Of a stretch of 64,000 bases of DNA, positions 35,194-45,613 are shown one piece after another. The notes below the pieces were generated by a model, which worked only from the letters and a program-made list of their open reading frames with translations, was not told the DNA's origin and searched no databases. Position 1 is the stretch's first letter; each line of letters begins with the position of its first letter. Location: assembly GCF_014837155.1 (NCBI RefSeq), contig NZ_JACYHA010000003.1, forward strand, positions 186,001 to 250,000, read 5' to 3'. A program made the translations under genes and the position numbers. The DNA comes from Litchfieldia stipae (lineage in GTDB: Bacteria; Bacillota; Bacilli; Bacillales; Bacillaceae_L).

Positions 35194-35952
35194 TTAATTT
35201 CCACCTTTTTCTGTTTTAACAGGTTCCATATCTTTAATCCTTATCGGGTCGTCATATGCTGGAATAGTCACTTCAGCAACGGGCTTCGATATTGATAGCT
35301 TTAAGTTCTCAACAAAGAACTCATCTACAGCTTCTGATGCTTTCATTCGGTTATATAATTTCTCAGCATCTTGTGCAATCACTTTTATTTGAAATGGAAG
35401 TGATCTAATTGAGTAAGAATCGATTTTCGTTGTTCTTTGTATTTCTCTGATAACCGTTGTATTAATGACTCTATGATTATCGATTGCTATTGCCTCAGCT
35501 TGATATGAATTAAGATCATTAATTAATCTTCGAAGAATTTCAGCAGAAACTGCCTCGCTTGGTACCCCTATTTCATTAAAAGCACGATCAACAGTCAAAA
35601 TGATCCCTGGACCCTTCACTTCAGTCAATCCCGCTGCTTCCTTTAATTCCTCTAGGGTTGCTTTTAAGACTTCTTCTTTGCCATCGTTACGATTCGAATT
35701 ATACTGCACAATTTTTTCTTCATATTTATAAATCTCATTAATTAACTCTGAATGTAATTCTTGAGCCTTTTTCAAATCATCTCTTAATTCCCACATATCA
35801 CGAGTATCACGAACAACAGGCTCTTTCACAGTTTGAAACTGAACAGCAAGCATGAATCCAATCACAACTAATACGATTGAAAAACTGATATTCATATGTT
35901 TTCCCAAACCAAACCACCTTTTTCTATGTATAAGGGCGGAACTCTCCTTCAT
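35194..35952 (-). CDS. ylxX: DUF881 membrane-anchored protein YlxX
   Basis: 252 residues: short cytoplasmic tail, one membrane segment (ISFSIVLVVIGFMLAVQF, about 22-39), a coiled coil (about 50-105) and an extracellular DUF881 domain with GPGIILTVDRA, RRLINDLNSYQAEAIAIDNHRV. It is a paralogue of the neighbouring ylxW. Both are of unknown function in the division cluster. The start is uncertain: ATG 35952 has a weak AGAGAG site, and Met20 just before the membrane segment is possible. Confidence 0.82.
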   Translation of the reverse strand: MKESSALIHRKRWFGLGKHMNISFSIVLVVIGFMLAVQFQTVKEPVVRDTRDMWELRDDLKKAQELHSELINEIYKYEEKIVQYNSNRNDGKEEVLKATLEELKEAAGLTEVKGPGIILTVDRAFNEIGVPSEAVSAEILRRLINDLNSYQAEAIAIDNHRVINTTVIREIQRTTKIDSYSIRSLPFQIKVIAQDAEKLYNRMKASEAVDEFFVENLKLSISKPVAEVTIPAYDDPIRIKDMEPVKTEKGGN

Positions 35953-35961
35953 TCTCTCTAA

Positions 35962-36669
35962 TTAATCATTAGATGCTTGAAGCAAGGGTTCCATTGTTAC
36001 TTCTGTATTTTCAATCGTAACCACAATGTTATCCTGTACTAATTGTTCATTTATCCCACCATTTATATTTAAGGCTGGAATTAATACATCTGGGTTACCA
36101 ATAGCTGAGATGACAAATGGAGCTGGATATTGATTACCATCTACCATCACGACTGGACCATTACAATACAAATATGATTTATGAGTCAGTCTCTTCCCAT
36201 TGACAGATACCGCTTGAGCACCAGATATATATAGCTCGTTTATCACTTTAAATAAGTGACTTTCATGTACTAAATAGTTATTAACATCCTCGCCAGATGG
36301 GACATAGGAAGCATCCTCTAACGTGACCTTAACCCCTGGTCCCTTTACTGGAATTTCACCAATAAACATGCGGTATTTTTCAACATCCTCAACTAAATTA
36401 AAGTAGATTTGCTCTTGTTCTTTCCTTGCAAGCTCCTCTTCAATTTCCCTAACTCTAGCTTGCTTTGATGCTAATTCTTCTTGGAGCTCCATGTTTCTTT
36501 CCTCTTGTTCAATTAAACTGGTTCGTATTTCATTTTCCTTACTCCATTGTCGATCAGTCAATCTACCTTGCGAGGTTTCTTGTTTTGTGAATTGGTAAGA
36601 GAAGGAAATCATAAAACCGAGAACAATACAGACAAATGCAAGTACAGCATGATTACCCTTCAGTTTCAT
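35962..36669 (-). CDS. ylxW: DUF881 membrane-anchored protein YlxW
   Basis: 235-residue paralogue of YlxX: N-terminal signal anchor (AVLAFVCIVLGFMISFSYQF), a Glu/Arg-rich coiled coil (about 45-90) and an extracellular DUF881 domain with GPGVKVTLEDASYV, VINELYISGAQAVSVNGKRL and the closing GGINEQLVQDN. Function unknown; conserved beside divIB, which it overlaps by 17 bases, so the two are probably co-translated. Confidence 0.85.
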   Translation of the reverse strand: MKLKGNHAVLAFVCIVLGFMISFSYQFTKQETSQGRLTDRQWSKENEIRTSLIEQEERNMELQEELASKQARVREIEEELARKEQEQIYFNLVEDVEKYRMFIGEIPVKGPGVKVTLEDASYVPSGEDVNNYLVHESHLFKVINELYISGAQAVSVNGKRLTHKSYLYCNGPVVMVDGNQYPAPFVISAIGNPDVLIPALNINGGINEQLVQDNIVVTIENTEVTMEPLLQASND

Positions 36670-37444
36670 TTGGTACCTCCCCCTCTTCTAACTCATCTTC
36701 TGTTGTTTTGTATTCTCTAAAGAACGGAACAACATCTAAATGAATAACTCCTTTTAGGGAAGGATCCAATTCACTTATGACGGTTGGATATGCCTCCATT
36801 TTTTCAGCAAATCCTCTAAGCGTAACACTGACCTCATAACCATTATTCATAAATACCGTTACATGCTGATTGTCTGAATCTTGAGGGGTATGGTGGATTT
36901 CTGATATCGAATTCGCAACACTTACTGTTAATTCATTCAATTCTCTTGCTAGTTCAACAATATTACCGTCATTCCAGTTAACTAATAGAGGAGCGTCAAT
37001 AGCTTGTCCAAACTCATTTACAGCTTTGAGCGTTTTTCCATTCTCTAAGACCGGATATAATTTATCTGATTCTTGCACATAAGCTACTCTTTGAAGCTCT
37101 TCAACTTCAATAACGATATGATTAGGTAGTTTTCTTTTCACAGAGGCTGATTTGATCTCCTCATGTTGACTTACATTATCTGCAATTTCAGCTTTATTAA
37201 TCTTCCAGAAGCTAGTCTGATTTGAAAGTCTACTTAGTTTAATCAGATCATCATTTGATACATGCTGATTTCCGTTAACAGTAATTGTAGAAACTTTACT
37301 TAATGGAGATTGTAGATAAGTAACAGAAATAACCATAAAGAAAAAACAAAAGATTGTAATGATAATTCTTCGATTTGCTTTTTGTTTTCTCTTTTGTTTG
37401 AGCTTTGGTATTCTGTCTTCAATTGTAACAACTTTATTGGCCAA
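36653..37444 (-). CDS. divIB: Cell division protein DivIB / FtsQ
   Basis: Septal membrane protein that works with FtsL and DivIC to stabilise and activate the septal synthase complex. A basic cytoplasmic tail (KLKQKRKQKANRR) precedes one membrane segment (about 27-45), then the POTRA domain (VSTITVNGNQHVSNDDLIKL), the beta domain and an acidic C-terminal tail (TEDELEEGEVPNETEG). The start is a TTG with GGGGGA upstream. It heads divIB-ylxW-ylxX-sbp. Confidence 0.95.
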   Translation of the reverse strand: MANKVVTIEDRIPKLKQKRKQKANRRIIITIFCFFFMVISVTYLQSPLSKVSTITVNGNQHVSNDDLIKLSRLSNQTSFWKINKAEIADNVSQHEEIKSASVKRKLPNHIVIEVEELQRVAYVQESDKLYPVLENGKTLKAVNEFGQAIDAPLLVNWNDGNIVELARELNELTVSVANSISEIHHTPQDSDNQHVTVFMNNGYEVSVTLRGFAEKMEAYPTVISELDPSLKGVIHLDVVPFFREYKTTEDELEEGEVPNETEG

Positions 37445-37538
37445 TTCTGATCCCCCACTTTAGATGCAAGTCGGAATTCGAATACATAAATCTCTTTAGG
37501 TATTTTCAATCTCGTATAGGTTGTCCTATTATTGAAGA

Positions 37539-37601
37539 AGCGGCAAGTAAACAATTAGATAATAAGGTTATCTTAGTAATCTTTAAGTTTTCAAGCCGCT
37601 T
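37539..37601 (-). repeat. Inverted repeat in the divIB leader
   Basis: Arms AAGCGGC (37539-37545) and GCCGCTT (37595-37601) are exact complements, with partial pairing continuing inward (TTGAAAAC against GTTTACTT). An inner hairpin GATAA/TTATC is nested between them. No T-run follows, so it is not an intrinsic terminator. It would form a branched structure in the mRNA leader of divIB. Confidence 0.55.
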
Positions 37602-37662
37602 ATATTCCAAACTCTAGATTGATTAATGACCAACTCATGCATTTGATCAACTTATGGAAAGT

Positions 37663-37668
37663 ATTATA
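37663..37668 (-). promoter_or_regulatory. Extended -10 promoter element upstream of divIB
   Basis: On the minus strand TGTTATAAT, a perfect TATAAT (37668-37663) with the TGn extension. No convincing -35 is present at 17 bases (TCACCA at 18). It lies between murB and divIB, and the leader that would follow, about 210 bases, contains a long inverted repeat. Prediction only. Confidence 0.45.
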
Positions 37669-37703
37669 ACATAATTACCAGATATTTGGTGAAAGAATAC
37701 ATA

Positions 37704-38612
37704 TTACTTTCGCCCTATAATTTCTACTTCTGTTTCCATAACAACATCGTATTTTTCAAGAATTGTTTCTTTTATATACGTGATGAGATCTAAAACGTCT
37801 TGAGCAGTAGCTCCTCCTGCATTCACAATAAAGTTCCCATGCATTTCAGAAATTTGTGCTCCACCTATGGAATATCCTTTTAGACCTGCTGATTCTATTA
37901 ATTGTCCAGCATAATTGGGGAGTGGATTACGAAAAATACTACCCGCACAAGGAAAGTTCCATGGCTGAGTATCTCTTCTATAATCTTTGTTTTTCTGCAT
38001 AATCGCCATAATTTCTTTCTTTGTTCCTTCTTTTAATTCAAATTCCGCTTCTAATACAATTCCTGGACGTTCATGTTGAAGGATTGACGTACGGTATGAA
38101 AATTCCATTTCACGATTTGACAGCCATTCCATCGTTCCATCTTCAAAAAGGATATGAGCCTTCGTTAATATTTTTGATATGTCAGATCCATGTGCACCTG
38201 CATTCATATAAACTGCCCCACCAACAGAACCAGGGATTCCACTCGCAAAGGCAAAGCCATCAAGCCCTTCCTTACTAATAACCATCGCAAGCTTCACAAC
38301 TGGATATCCACCACCAACCGTAATGGTTGTTCCATTAATTGTAAGATGGTCAAGTCCATTTGCTAATTTTATGACAACACCTTCAATTCCCTTATCTGAA
38401 ACAAGTAGATTTGACCCTCTACCAATAGCAGTCCAAGCTGTATTATGTTTTCTAATAAGATCCATCGTCGTTTTTAAACCATTTATATCCTTAGGAATAA
38501 GCAGCAAGTCAGCTGGACCACCAATTTTAATAGTCGTATGATTAGCCAAAGGCTCGTTTAGTAGAATTTTGCCAACATCGGCAGCTTGTAATTCCTCAAA
38601 TAATTTATTCAT
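37704..38612 (-). CDS. murB: UDP-N-acetylenolpyruvoylglucosamine reductase
   Basis: FAD enzyme that reduces enolpyruvyl-UDP-GlcNAc to UDP-MurNAc with NADPH. The FAD-binding segment ([16 protein letters not shown]) and the active-site region [19 protein letters not shown] are plain, and the closing [18 protein letters not shown] is typical. The length of 302 residues fits the short (type II) MurB of Bacillaceae. It follows murG by 76 bases in the B. subtilis order. Confidence 0.96.
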   Translation of the reverse strand: MNKLFEELQAADVGKILLNEPLANHTTIKIGGPADLLLIPKDINGLKTTMDLIRKHNTAWTAIGRGSNLLVSDKGIEGVVIKLANGLDHLTINGTTITVGGGYPVVKLAMVISKEGLDGFAFASGIPGSVGGAVYMNAGAHGSDISKILTKAHILFEDGTMEWLSNREMEFSYRTSILQHERPGIVLEAEFELKEGTKKEIMAIMQKNKDYRRDTQPWNFPCAGSIFRNPLPNYAGQLIESAGLKGYSIGGAQISEMHGNFIVNAGGATAQDVLDLITYIKETILEKYDVVMETEVEIIGRK

Positions 38613-38688
38613 TTCCTTATACCTCCTAACTTAAAACCAACTGTATATTTATCATATTCATGACATATACCTATAGGAACTTATACAG

Positions 38689-39777
38689 TTATTTTATCTC
38701 TTTAATTAATTTATATAGTCTGTCAGCAGCATCCTTAATTCCAATTGACTCAGAGGCCTTTTTCATTTCTGTCAATGTGTTTTCATTTAAAAGAATTGAA
38801 TCAATATCTTTTAGTAGTAGTTCACCAGAAAAATGACGTTCTAGTCGTAAGATTGCTGCATTGTGATCACTTAATGACCTAGCATTCTTTTCTTGGTGAT
38901 TGTTTGTAACATATGGGCTTGGGATTAAAATACTAGGAAGTCCTAGTGCTGTAATTTCAGCTAAAGTTGTTGCACCTGCACGAGCAACAATTAAATCAAC
39001 TCCTGATAGGACCTCAGGCATATTATGTAGAAATGGTTTGATGATAACATTATCAGGATTCCCAACTTCCTTTACCTTATCAATCACTTTATCATAATGC
39101 ACCTCTCCAGTTACATATAAGAACTGGTAGTCTTTTGTTGCAACTTGTGGTAACACTTCAAGGAATGCATCATTAATCGGCTTTGCCCCACGGCTACCCC
39201 CGACAATTAAAACTGATTTCTTCCCTGGTTTTAAGCCTACACTCAACTTCCCTTTTAATCCGTCTTTTCCCAGAACCTCAGACGCACGCGGATTACCAGT
39301 CATAACGACTTTGTCGTTTGGAAAGAATACTCTTGCTTCTTCAAAGCAAATCGCCACTTTATCAACATAACGACTTAAAAATTTGTTTGTTAATCCAGGA
39401 ACACTGTTTTGCTCGTGAATAACGGTCTTAATGTTTAACTTTGAAGCTGCATAGACAACAGGACCACATACGTATCCACCTGTACCAATGACAACATCCG
39501 GCTTAAACTCTTTTATATATCGTTTACTATCTGAAACACCTTTGAGAAATCTTGTTATAGTTTTTACATTTTCAAAGGATAGTTTTCTTTTAAAACCAGT
39601 TATATCAATTGTCTTAAAAGGAATACCCTCTCTAGTAACAATTTGATTTTCCAACCCTTTTTTTGTACCGATATATAGAAATTCAGCCTGTGGGTTCATT
39701 TTTTTTATTTCATTTATTAATGCTAATGCTGGATAGATGTGACCACCAGTTCCCCCACCACTTACTAATATCCTCAT
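38689..39777 (-). CDS. murG: UDP-N-acetylglucosamine-N-acetylmuramyl-(pentapeptide) pyrophosphoryl-undecaprenol transferase
   Basis: Peripheral membrane GT28 glycosyltransferase that turns lipid I into lipid II. The N-terminal glycine-rich loop [13 protein letters not shown] (residues 7-13) and the second one [11 protein letters not shown] are present, as is the sugar-binding [16 protein letters not shown] chose ATG 39777, directly after GGAGG; an ATG nine codons upstream belongs to non-homologous sequence. It follows spoVE after a gap that holds MITE copy 2. Confidence 0.96.
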   Translation of the reverse strand: MRILVSGGGTGGHIYPALALINEIKKMNPQAEFLYIGTKKGLENQIVTREGIPFKTIDITGFKRKLSFENVKTITRFLKGVSDSKRYIKEFKPDVVIGTGGYVCGPVVYAASKLNIKTVIHEQNSVPGLTNKFLSRYVDKVAICFEEARVFFPNDKVVMTGNPRASEVLGKDGLKGKLSVGLKPGKKSVLIVGGSRGAKPINDAFLEVLPQVATKDYQFLYVTGEVHYDKVIDKVKEVGNPDNVIIKPFLHNMPEVLSGVDLIVARAGATTLAEITALGLPSILIPSPYVTNNHQEKNARSLSDHNAAILRLERHFSGELLLKDIDSILLNENTLTEMKKASESIGIKDAADRLYKLIKEIK

Positions 39778-39874
39778 TTTGTAACTCCTCCAATCATTGG
39801 TCATTTAACGTTCTAACCAATCATCACTTTTTCTATTTTATTCATATGAGCCTGTACACATGTTTTTTCGCAAA

Positions 39875-40085
39875 GGCTGTTTTCTCAAAGACTGTTGTTT
39901 TTTGAGGTGAATTAATTGAGAATAGATTTCTAGCAGACTGAATACACGGAGACTCCCGTGGGACTAGTAGCCAAAGTGAGACCCCGCAGGAGCACCAGCG
40001 ACGAGGAGGCTCACCGGTTACCCCACAGGACGCGGAGTGTATTCAGGCTGCGGTATCAAAAGCAACAATATATACGAAAACAGCC
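39875..40085. mobile_element. MITE-like palindromic element, copy 2 (long form)
   Basis: 211 bp in the orientation opposite to copies 1 and 3. It is bounded by GGCTGTTTTC and GAAAACAGCC and flanked on both sides by TTCGCAAA, a perfect 8-bp target duplication. Relative to the short copies it has about 50 extra bases in the centre (about 39972-40023). That insert contains its own hairpin with GTGAG and CTCAC ends and the GC-rich AGACCCCGCAGGAGCACC. It occupies most of the spoVE-murG gap. Confidence 0.88.
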
Positions 40086-40095
40086 TTCGCAAAAG

Positions 40096-40119
40096 AAACC
40101 CTGTTAATTAACAGGGTTT
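40096..40119 (-). terminator. Palindromic terminator after spoVE
   Basis: A perfect 24-base palindrome, AAACCCTGTTAA followed by its complement, 48 bases after the spoVE stop and right next to the MITE copy 2. The T-run on the minus strand is short (CTTTT), so termination strength is uncertain. Confidence 0.55.
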
Positions 40120-40167
40120 ACTTTAGAAGATATTATAACATGAGTAAAGCTCAGTCTAATAATCTTT

Positions 40168-41268
40168 TTAATAACGGGCATATCGACTTATATTCAGTAA
40201 AACACCTACAGCAGCTAGCATGAGGGTTAAGGACGAACCACCGTAACTCAAAAATGGTAAAGTAATACCTGTAACAGGCATTAATCCCGTCACTACACCG
40301 ACATTAATAATAACCTGAATAGCAATCATACCAATTATTCCTATAGCTAGAAAGCTTCCATATAGATCTGGTGCACCTAGTGCAATTCTAACACCCCTCC
40401 AGAGCAGAAGACTAAATAATAGAATCACAAATGTCCCACCAATAAAGCCCAACTCCTCTGCTAGAATTGCAAAGATAAAATCTGTTTGAGGTTCGGGCAA
40501 ATAAAAGAATTTCTGACGACTCTGACCTAGTCCTAATCCAAATAGTCCACCTGGACCTATTGCATATAAGGATTGAATAATTTGGAATCCACTTCCTAAC
40601 GGATCCTCCCACGGATTTAAAAAGGAGGTAATCCGCTTTATCCGGTATGGGGCAGAAACAATAAGCCCAACAAACCCAGCAACTCCAAGCATCCCAAGCA
40701 TAACAAAATGACTAATTCTAGCACCCGCTACAAAAATCATCACAATACATGTCCCAACCATCACTGTAGCTGTTCCTAAGTCAGGCTGAAGCATGATAAT
40801 CCCAAAGGCAAGGAATACAAGCGATAATGAAGGAACTAACCCTTTCTTGAACGAAGTAATTTTCTTATGATTCTCTGATAAGTACTTGGCTAGAAAAGCA
40901 ATCATCGCAAGTTTCATAAATTCAGAGGGCTGAATCGAAAAAGCACCGACACCAATCCAGCTTCTTGAACCGTTTCTTACCATCCCAACTCCGGGTATTA
41001 GTACTAGGATAAGTAGGACAAAGCAAACAATGATAATGACTTTTGCCCATGTTCTCCATGTCCAATAATCGACATTCATAATAAAGAACATCGCTAATAC
41101 ACCGACACCAGCAAATAATAATTGCCGTTTCGCAAAGAAAAATGAATCATCGAACTTGTAAGTTGCCCAAATTGCACTTGCACTATAAACCATGATTAAT
41201 CCAACAGTTAATAGAGAAAGAGTGATTACAACTAATATGATGTCTGGCGTAGATTTTTTGGTCGACAA
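40168..41268 (-). CDS. spoVE: Sporulation SEDS glycosyltransferase SpoVE (FtsW family)
   Basis: Polytopic SEDS-family peptidoglycan polymerase required for spore cortex, partnered by SpoVD. About ten membrane segments are readable. Conserved SEDS motifs are VNVDYWTWRT-like near 60, GSRSWIGVGAFSIQPSEFMKL, LQPDLGTATV and GITLPFLSYGGSSL. The N-terminus STKKSTPDIILVVITLSLL fits SpoVE best. I chose the TTG at 41268 (GAGGTG seven bases upstream); a GTG three codons earlier touches that site. Confidence 0.92.
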   Translation of the reverse strand: MSTKKSTPDIILVVITLSLLTVGLIMVYSASAIWATYKFDDSFFFAKRQLLFAGVGVLAMFFIMNVDYWTWRTWAKVIIIVCFVLLILVLIPGVGMVRNGSRSWIGVGAFSIQPSEFMKLAMIAFLAKYLSENHKKITSFKKGLVPSLSLVFLAFGIIMLQPDLGTATVMVGTCIVMIFVAGARISHFVMLGMLGVAGFVGLIVSAPYRIKRITSFLNPWEDPLGSGFQIIQSLYAIGPGGLFGLGLGQSRQKFFYLPEPQTDFIFAILAEELGFIGGTFVILLFSLLLWRGVRIALGAPDLYGSFLAIGIIGMIAIQVIINVGVVTGLMPVTGITLPFLSYGGSSLTLMLAAVGVLLNISRYARY

Positions 41269-41350
41269 TGCACACACCTCAACGTTCTTAAATTAAGAGC
41301 ATGTGTTAAAAACGGTTTAATTGTTCATTACCATTAATAAGACGAGCCCC

Positions 41351-42703
41351 TTACTTAAGCTTATGCACTGCGTTTATAAAAATGTCTCCTCTTTCTTCAA
41401 AAGTCTTATATTGATCCCAACTTGCACAAGCTGGCGATAATAAAATCACATCTTTATCTTCTGACAGAGCATAAGCCATTTGTACAGCTTTCTCTACATT
41501 ATCGACATGTTTTATTGTATCTATTCCAGCAACACGAGCGGCTTTACTGATTTTATCAGCCGTTTCACCAAATACGATCAGAGTTTTAACATTCTTTAAT
41601 TCTGGAATTAACTCATCAAACTCATTCCCACGATCAAGCCCACCAGCAAGTAAAATCAGTGGTTGAGTGAAGGCTGAAATAGCTTTTTTGGTGGCAAGAA
41701 TATTTGTTGCCTTCGAGTCATTATAGAATTTCCGACCATTAATTGTCTCTACATATTGCAAGCGATGCTTCACACCAGTAAATGTTGTTAGGACATGAAT
41801 GATCGCAGTATGATCTACATTCATAATCTTCGCAACAGCTACTGCAGCAAGAATATTTTCTAGGTTATGCTTCCCTGGAAGAGCAATTGACGACACAGTC
41901 ATGATTGCTTCTTGATCAAAGTAGACGTGACCATCTTTTACATATGCTCCACTTTCTAACACTTTTGAGGTTGAAAAGTAGACTTTTTTTGCCTGACTTT
42001 GCTTAGCTATCGAAACGATTTCCGCATCATCTGCATTGATCACACTATAATCGTCCTTAGATTGATTTTTGAAGATATTCCCTTTTGCTTTGACATATTC
42101 TTGTTTTGTTCCATGATAATCTAAATGAGCGTCAAAGATATTTAAAAGGACAGCTACTTTAGGTGAAAAAGTAGGAACACCCATTAACTGAAATGAAGAT
42201 AATTCAGTCACAATTACATTGTCAGGCTCTGAATTCCTAGCAACCTCACATGCGACAGTACCGATATTCCCCGCTATTAATGGTTGTTTGTTTCCCTCTT
42301 TAAACATTTCATAAATCAACGTAGTAGTTGTTGTTTTGCCATTTGAACCCGTGATACCAATAAAAGGTGCATCGGTTAAGTAATAAGCAATTTCAACCTC
42401 TGTAATAACTTGAATATTTTTTTCCAATGCTAATTTTACTATAGGGTTACTATACGGAATTCCAGGATTTTTAACAACGATGTCAAAATGATCATCCAAT
42501 ATCGAAATTGGATGACCTCCACAAATCACTTTTATTCCTTTAGCTTCCAATGCTTGGGCTGTTACATTTTCCTCATATGGCTTTTGGTCATTCACAGTAA
42601 CCTTTGCACCTAGGCTATGTAATACATCAGCAGCTGCAAATCCACTTTTAGCTAGTCCAAGGACTAATATATGTTTACCTCGAAACATCTCTGTATTTTT
42701 CAA
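41351..42703 (-). CDS. murD: UDP-N-acetylmuramoyl-L-alanine-D-glutamate ligase
   Basis: ATP-dependent ligase adding D-glutamate to UDP-MurNAc-L-Ala. The N-terminal UDP-binding domain starts [15 protein letters not shown], the P-loop is [12 protein letters not shown] at 116-125, and the C-terminal domain has [15 protein letters not shown] and [20 protein letters not shown]. The 450-residue length is standard. The likely TTG start lies directly after the mraY stop with GAGGTG inside the mraY end, so the two are probably coupled. Confidence 0.96.
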   Translation of the reverse strand: MKNTEMFRGKHILVLGLAKSGFAAADVLHSLGAKVTVNDQKPYEENVTAQALEAKGIKVICGGHPISILDDHFDIVVKNPGIPYSNPIVKLALEKNIQVITEVEIAYYLTDAPFIGITGSNGKTTTTTLIYEMFKEGNKQPLIAGNIGTVACEVARNSEPDNVIVTELSSFQLMGVPTFSPKVAVLLNIFDAHLDYHGTKQEYVKAKGNIFKNQSKDDYSVINADDAEIVSIAKQSQAKKVYFSTSKVLESGAYVKDGHVYFDQEAIMTVSSIALPGKHNLENILAAVAVAKIMNVDHTAIIHVLTTFTGVKHRLQYVETINGRKFYNDSKATNILATKKAISAFTQPLILLAGGLDRGNEFDELIPELKNVKTLIVFGETADKISKAARVAGIDTIKHVDNVEKAVQMAYALSEDKDVILLSPACASWDQYKTFEERGDIFINAVHKLK

Positions 42704-43681
42704 TTAAATCCACACCTCTATATAGATTCCGAGCATGGCTAATAATAAACCTACACTCCAAAAAGTAACTACAATTCTCCACTCATTCCATCCTACTAAT
42801 TCATAGTGATGGTGTAATGGACTCATTTTAAATATTCGTTTTCCAGTTGTTTTGAATGAAATAACCTGGATAATTACAGATAATGTTTCAATGACGAAAA
42901 CTCCACCAATAATAATCAGTAGAATTTCTAGTTTTGTTAAGATGGCAACTGTTGCAATCGCACCACCTAAAGCTAGAGAACCTGTATCTCCCATAAACAC
43001 TTTCGCTGGATGAGCGTTAAAAACTAGAAATCCCAAAACAGCTCCAACTACAGCCACTGAGAAAATGGCAACCTCAAATTCAGCTTGATACCAAGCTAAG
43101 ACAGTAAAAGCTCCAAACGCAATAGCAGTAGCACCAGAAACTAATCCGTCTAACCCATCTGTAAGGTTAACCGCGTTTGAAAAACCAACTAACCAAAAAA
43201 TAATGAAGAAGACATAAAAATTACCTAAATCAATCCCATAATCAATCCCTGGAATACTTACAACTGTTGAAAATTCATTTTGTTTAAAAATGATATAGAA
43301 GATGACAGAGATAACGATTTGTCCAATTAATTTTTGTCTTGAAGTTAAACCAAGATTTCTTTTCATCACAACTTTAATGAAATCATCTAAAAACCCTAAT
43401 AAACCGAATCCTACAGTTACTAATAGTAATAAAAGTGTTTTTGCGGTCATTTCTTCTGCATACTTCCCAGTCATTACTAATGTTGTAATGATAATAGATA
43501 GAAGGATAATCACTCCACCCATTGTTGGTGTACCAGATTTCTTTTGATGAGATTTAGGTCCTTCTTCTCGAATACTTTGCCCAAATTTTAGTCTTCTTAG
43601 GAAGGGAATGAAAAAGGGTGATAGAATCACACAAATGAAAAAGCCTAGAAAGATTGTAAATAAAATCACTTGTTCACTCAT
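42704..43681 (-). CDS. mraY: Phospho-N-acetylmuramoyl-pentapeptide-transferase
   Basis: Integral membrane enzyme that moves phospho-MurNAc-pentapeptide to undecaprenyl phosphate, giving lipid I. It has ten membrane segments and the catalytic signatures [15 protein letters not shown] (two Asp), [12 protein letters not shown] and the C-terminal [10 protein letters not shown]. The 325-residue length is normal. Its start overlaps the preceding MurF-N-like gene by eight bases. Confidence 0.97.
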   Translation of the reverse strand: MSEQVILFTIFLGFFICVILSPFFIPFLRRLKFGQSIREEGPKSHQKKSGTPTMGGVIILLSIIITTLVMTGKYAEEMTAKTLLLLLVTVGFGLLGFLDDFIKVVMKRNLGLTSRQKLIGQIVISVIFYIIFKQNEFSTVVSIPGIDYGIDLGNFYVFFIIFWLVGFSNAVNLTDGLDGLVSGATAIAFGAFTVLAWYQAEFEVAIFSVAVVGAVLGFLVFNAHPAKVFMGDTGSLALGGAIATVAILTKLEILLIIIGGVFVIETLSVIIQVISFKTTGKRIFKMSPLHHHYELVGWNEWRIVVTFWSVGLLLAMLGIYIEVWI

Positions 43682-44144
43682 GACGTTCCCCTCCTTGCTT
43701 ATTATTTGTAGCTTCCTCTTGATATAATGCTTGTAATGCTTTTATTTCCTTCATTATTTCTTGTTCAAATGTATTGCCTTCTTCAATATGTGTATTTCCA
43801 AAAGTAAGAGATATTCTTGTTTCCATAGTCTGTTCATTTATTCCTTTGTTTTTTTTAACAAGTGTGATTACTTGTTTGATTGCGTCAACTTGTTCCTCCA
43901 CGATAAAAAGTGGAAAATGATTTGGGAGAAAGCTTGGTAGTTCGATTTCTTTCTTCCACAGTGATCCAATAGCACCATTGTACAATGCCTGCTTCAAGTC
44001 AGCAGTCGGATCTTGACTAAGTGGAACAAATAACCCTCTATTCACTTTCTTCGTAGGATCAATATATAATTCGTGAAATTCAATATTATCTGGTGTTCCA
44101 CGATATTCCTTAAATAACGTCTTCAAGTCTTGATAAGATAACAT
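43674..44144 (-). CDS. Stand-alone Mur-ligase N-domain-like protein (MurF-like)
   Basis: A 156-residue protein between murE and mraY, where many bacteria have murF. Residues 22-98 resemble the UDP-MurNAc-binding N-domain of MurF (pattern D-[x]n-RGLFVPL, then [14 protein letters not shown] and [21 protein letters not shown]). There is no P-loop, central ATPase or C-terminal domain, and the tail is Glu/Lys/Gln-rich. It starts two bases after murE stops, with AAGGAG upstream, and overlaps mraY by eight bases. Intact frame and coupling suggest a maintained gene. It could be a MurF relic or a binding or regulatory protein; function unknown. Confidence 0.72.
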   Translation of the reverse strand: MLSYQDLKTLFKEYRGTPDNIEFHELYIDPTKKVNRGLFVPLSQDPTADLKQALYNGAIGSLWKKEIELPSFLPNHFPLFIVEEQVDAIKQVITLVKKNKGINEQTMETRISLTFGNTHIEEGNTFEQEIMKEIKALQALYQEEATNNKQGGERHE

Positions 44145-44146
44145 GA

Positions 44147-45613
44147 TTAACTCAACTCCTTAATTGCCTTCATGGCAACAAGGCGATCATCGAACTTATG
44201 GGTTTTGTCACCAATAATTTGATATGTTTCATGCCCTTTTCCGGCAATAACAATAATATCATGTTCTCTCGCTTGTGAGATTGCATAATTAATCGCTTCT
44301 GCACGGTCTACCATCGAAACATAATGCTGTTCATCCACTCCAGCTTCCATTTCACGAAGAATTTCTGCTGGATCTTCAGATCTTGGATTATCAGATGTAA
44401 AAATCGCTAAATCAGCATTTTTCACAGCGATGTTTGCCATTAATGGTCTCTTTGTTCGATCCCTGTCACCACCGCAACCAACAACAACAATCGTTCGTCC
44501 CTTCGCCAATTGATTTACAGTCGTCAGTACATTTTCCAAGCTGTCTGGAGTATGTGCATAATCAACAACAACCGTAAAGTTCTGTCCGCCATTTACAACC
44601 TCAAACCGTCCAGCAATCCCTTCAATTTCACCAACTGAACGAACAATTTGCGAAAGCGGAATATTAGATACGAGACATGTCGCTATAGCTGCCAACACAT
44701 TATACACACTAAATTTCCCAATTAATTTAATTGAAACAGACACCGTTTCAAATGGAGTCACTAATTCGAATACCGTCCCAAATGAGGTCATTTGGAGATT
44801 AGTGGCCATAATATCACTTTTCGTATCAATTCCATATGTAATAATAGTTGCCGCTGTACTTTTTATATATTCGGTTGATGCTGGGTCATCTGCATTCAAT
44901 ACTGCAAACTTTGGATTCTTATGGTTAAATGCATTCCCTAATCCAGCAAACAACAGACCCTTTGCATGTCTATATTCATCCATCGATTGGTGATAATCAA
45001 GGTGATCTTGAGTTAAATTTGTAAATACAGCCACATCAAAATCACAGCCATGCACTCGTCCTAAATCTAATGCATGTGATGAAACCTCCATAATCGCTGT
45101 TTCCACATTTTCTTCAACCATTCGGTGAAAGGTTTGTTGAAGAGTTAAAGATTCTGGTGTTGTATTTTTCACCTCAAGCGTTGTTTCCCCGATTTTTATA
45201 TACATCGTTCCTATCAAACCAGTCTTCTGTTCAAAGTCACTCATAATCTTGTCAATAATGTGAGTTGTCGATGTCTTCCCGTTTGTACCAGTCACTCCTA
45301 TTAGGTGTAGCTTTTGTGTAGGTTGTCTATAAAAGGCGTCTGCGAGAATCGCCATTGCTCTCTTCGTACTTTTCACTTTTATTGTTGGGATTCCAACACT
45401 CACATCTTTTTCAACAATAAGTGCAGCTGCACCATTTAATTCTGCTTGTTTCGCATAGGCGTGGCCATCAACTGTATATCCTTCTATACAAAAGAACAGA
45501 CTGCCTTCTGTCACATTGCGTGAATCCATTTCAAGTGAAGTAATCATTGGATTTTCTTCAACATCTGCAATAAATTCATGTAAATAAGCGAGTAACGCTT
45601 TTAATTGCATCAT
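44147..45613 (-). CDS. murE: UDP-N-acetylmuramoyl-tripeptide synthetase (meso-DAP adding)
   Basis: Adds meso-diaminopimelate to UDP-MurNAc-L-Ala-D-Glu. The N-domain has [19 protein letters not shown], the P-loop [13 protein letters not shown] is near residue 107, and the DNPRSEDP motif is the one that binds meso-DAP and not lysine. At about 488 residues it is full length. The start is one of two adjacent ATGs (45613 or 45610) after AGAGGA; the frame begins at 45619. Between spoVD and the MurF-like gene. Confidence 0.96.
   Translation of the reverse strand: MMQLKALLAYLHEFIADVEENPMITSLEMDSRNVTEGSLFFCIEGYTVDGHAYAKQAELNGAAALIVEKDVSVGIPTIKVKSTKRAMAILADAFYRQPTQKLHLIGVTGTNGKTSTTHIIDKIMSDFEQKTGLIGTMYIKIGETTLEVKNTTPESLTLQQTFHRMVEENVETAIMEVSSHALDLGRVHGCDFDVAVFTNLTQDHLDYHQSMDEYRHAKGLLFAGLGNAFNHKNPKFAVLNADDPASTEYIKSTAATIITYGIDTKSDIMATNLQMTSFGTVFELVTPFETVSVSIKLIGKFSVYNVLAAIATCLVSNIPLSQIVRSVGEIEGIAGRFEVVNGGQNFTVVVDYAHTPDSLENVLTTVNQLAKGRTIVVVGCGGDRDRTKRPLMANIAVKNADLAIFTSDNPRSEDPAEILREMEAGVDEQHYVSMVDRAEAINYAISQAREHDIIVIAGKGHETYQIIGDKTHKFDDRLVAMKAIKELS

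Noticed and set aside
37300-37554. 84-codon minus-strand frame overlapping divIB
   Set aside because: Overlaps the divIB start and leader in another frame; its sequence is low-complexity and has no homology that I recognise.
39875-40085. Palindromic element read as a simple terminator
   Set aside because: The 8-bp flanking duplication and multiple copies with identical ends show an inserted element and not a gene-specific terminator, though it may act as one.
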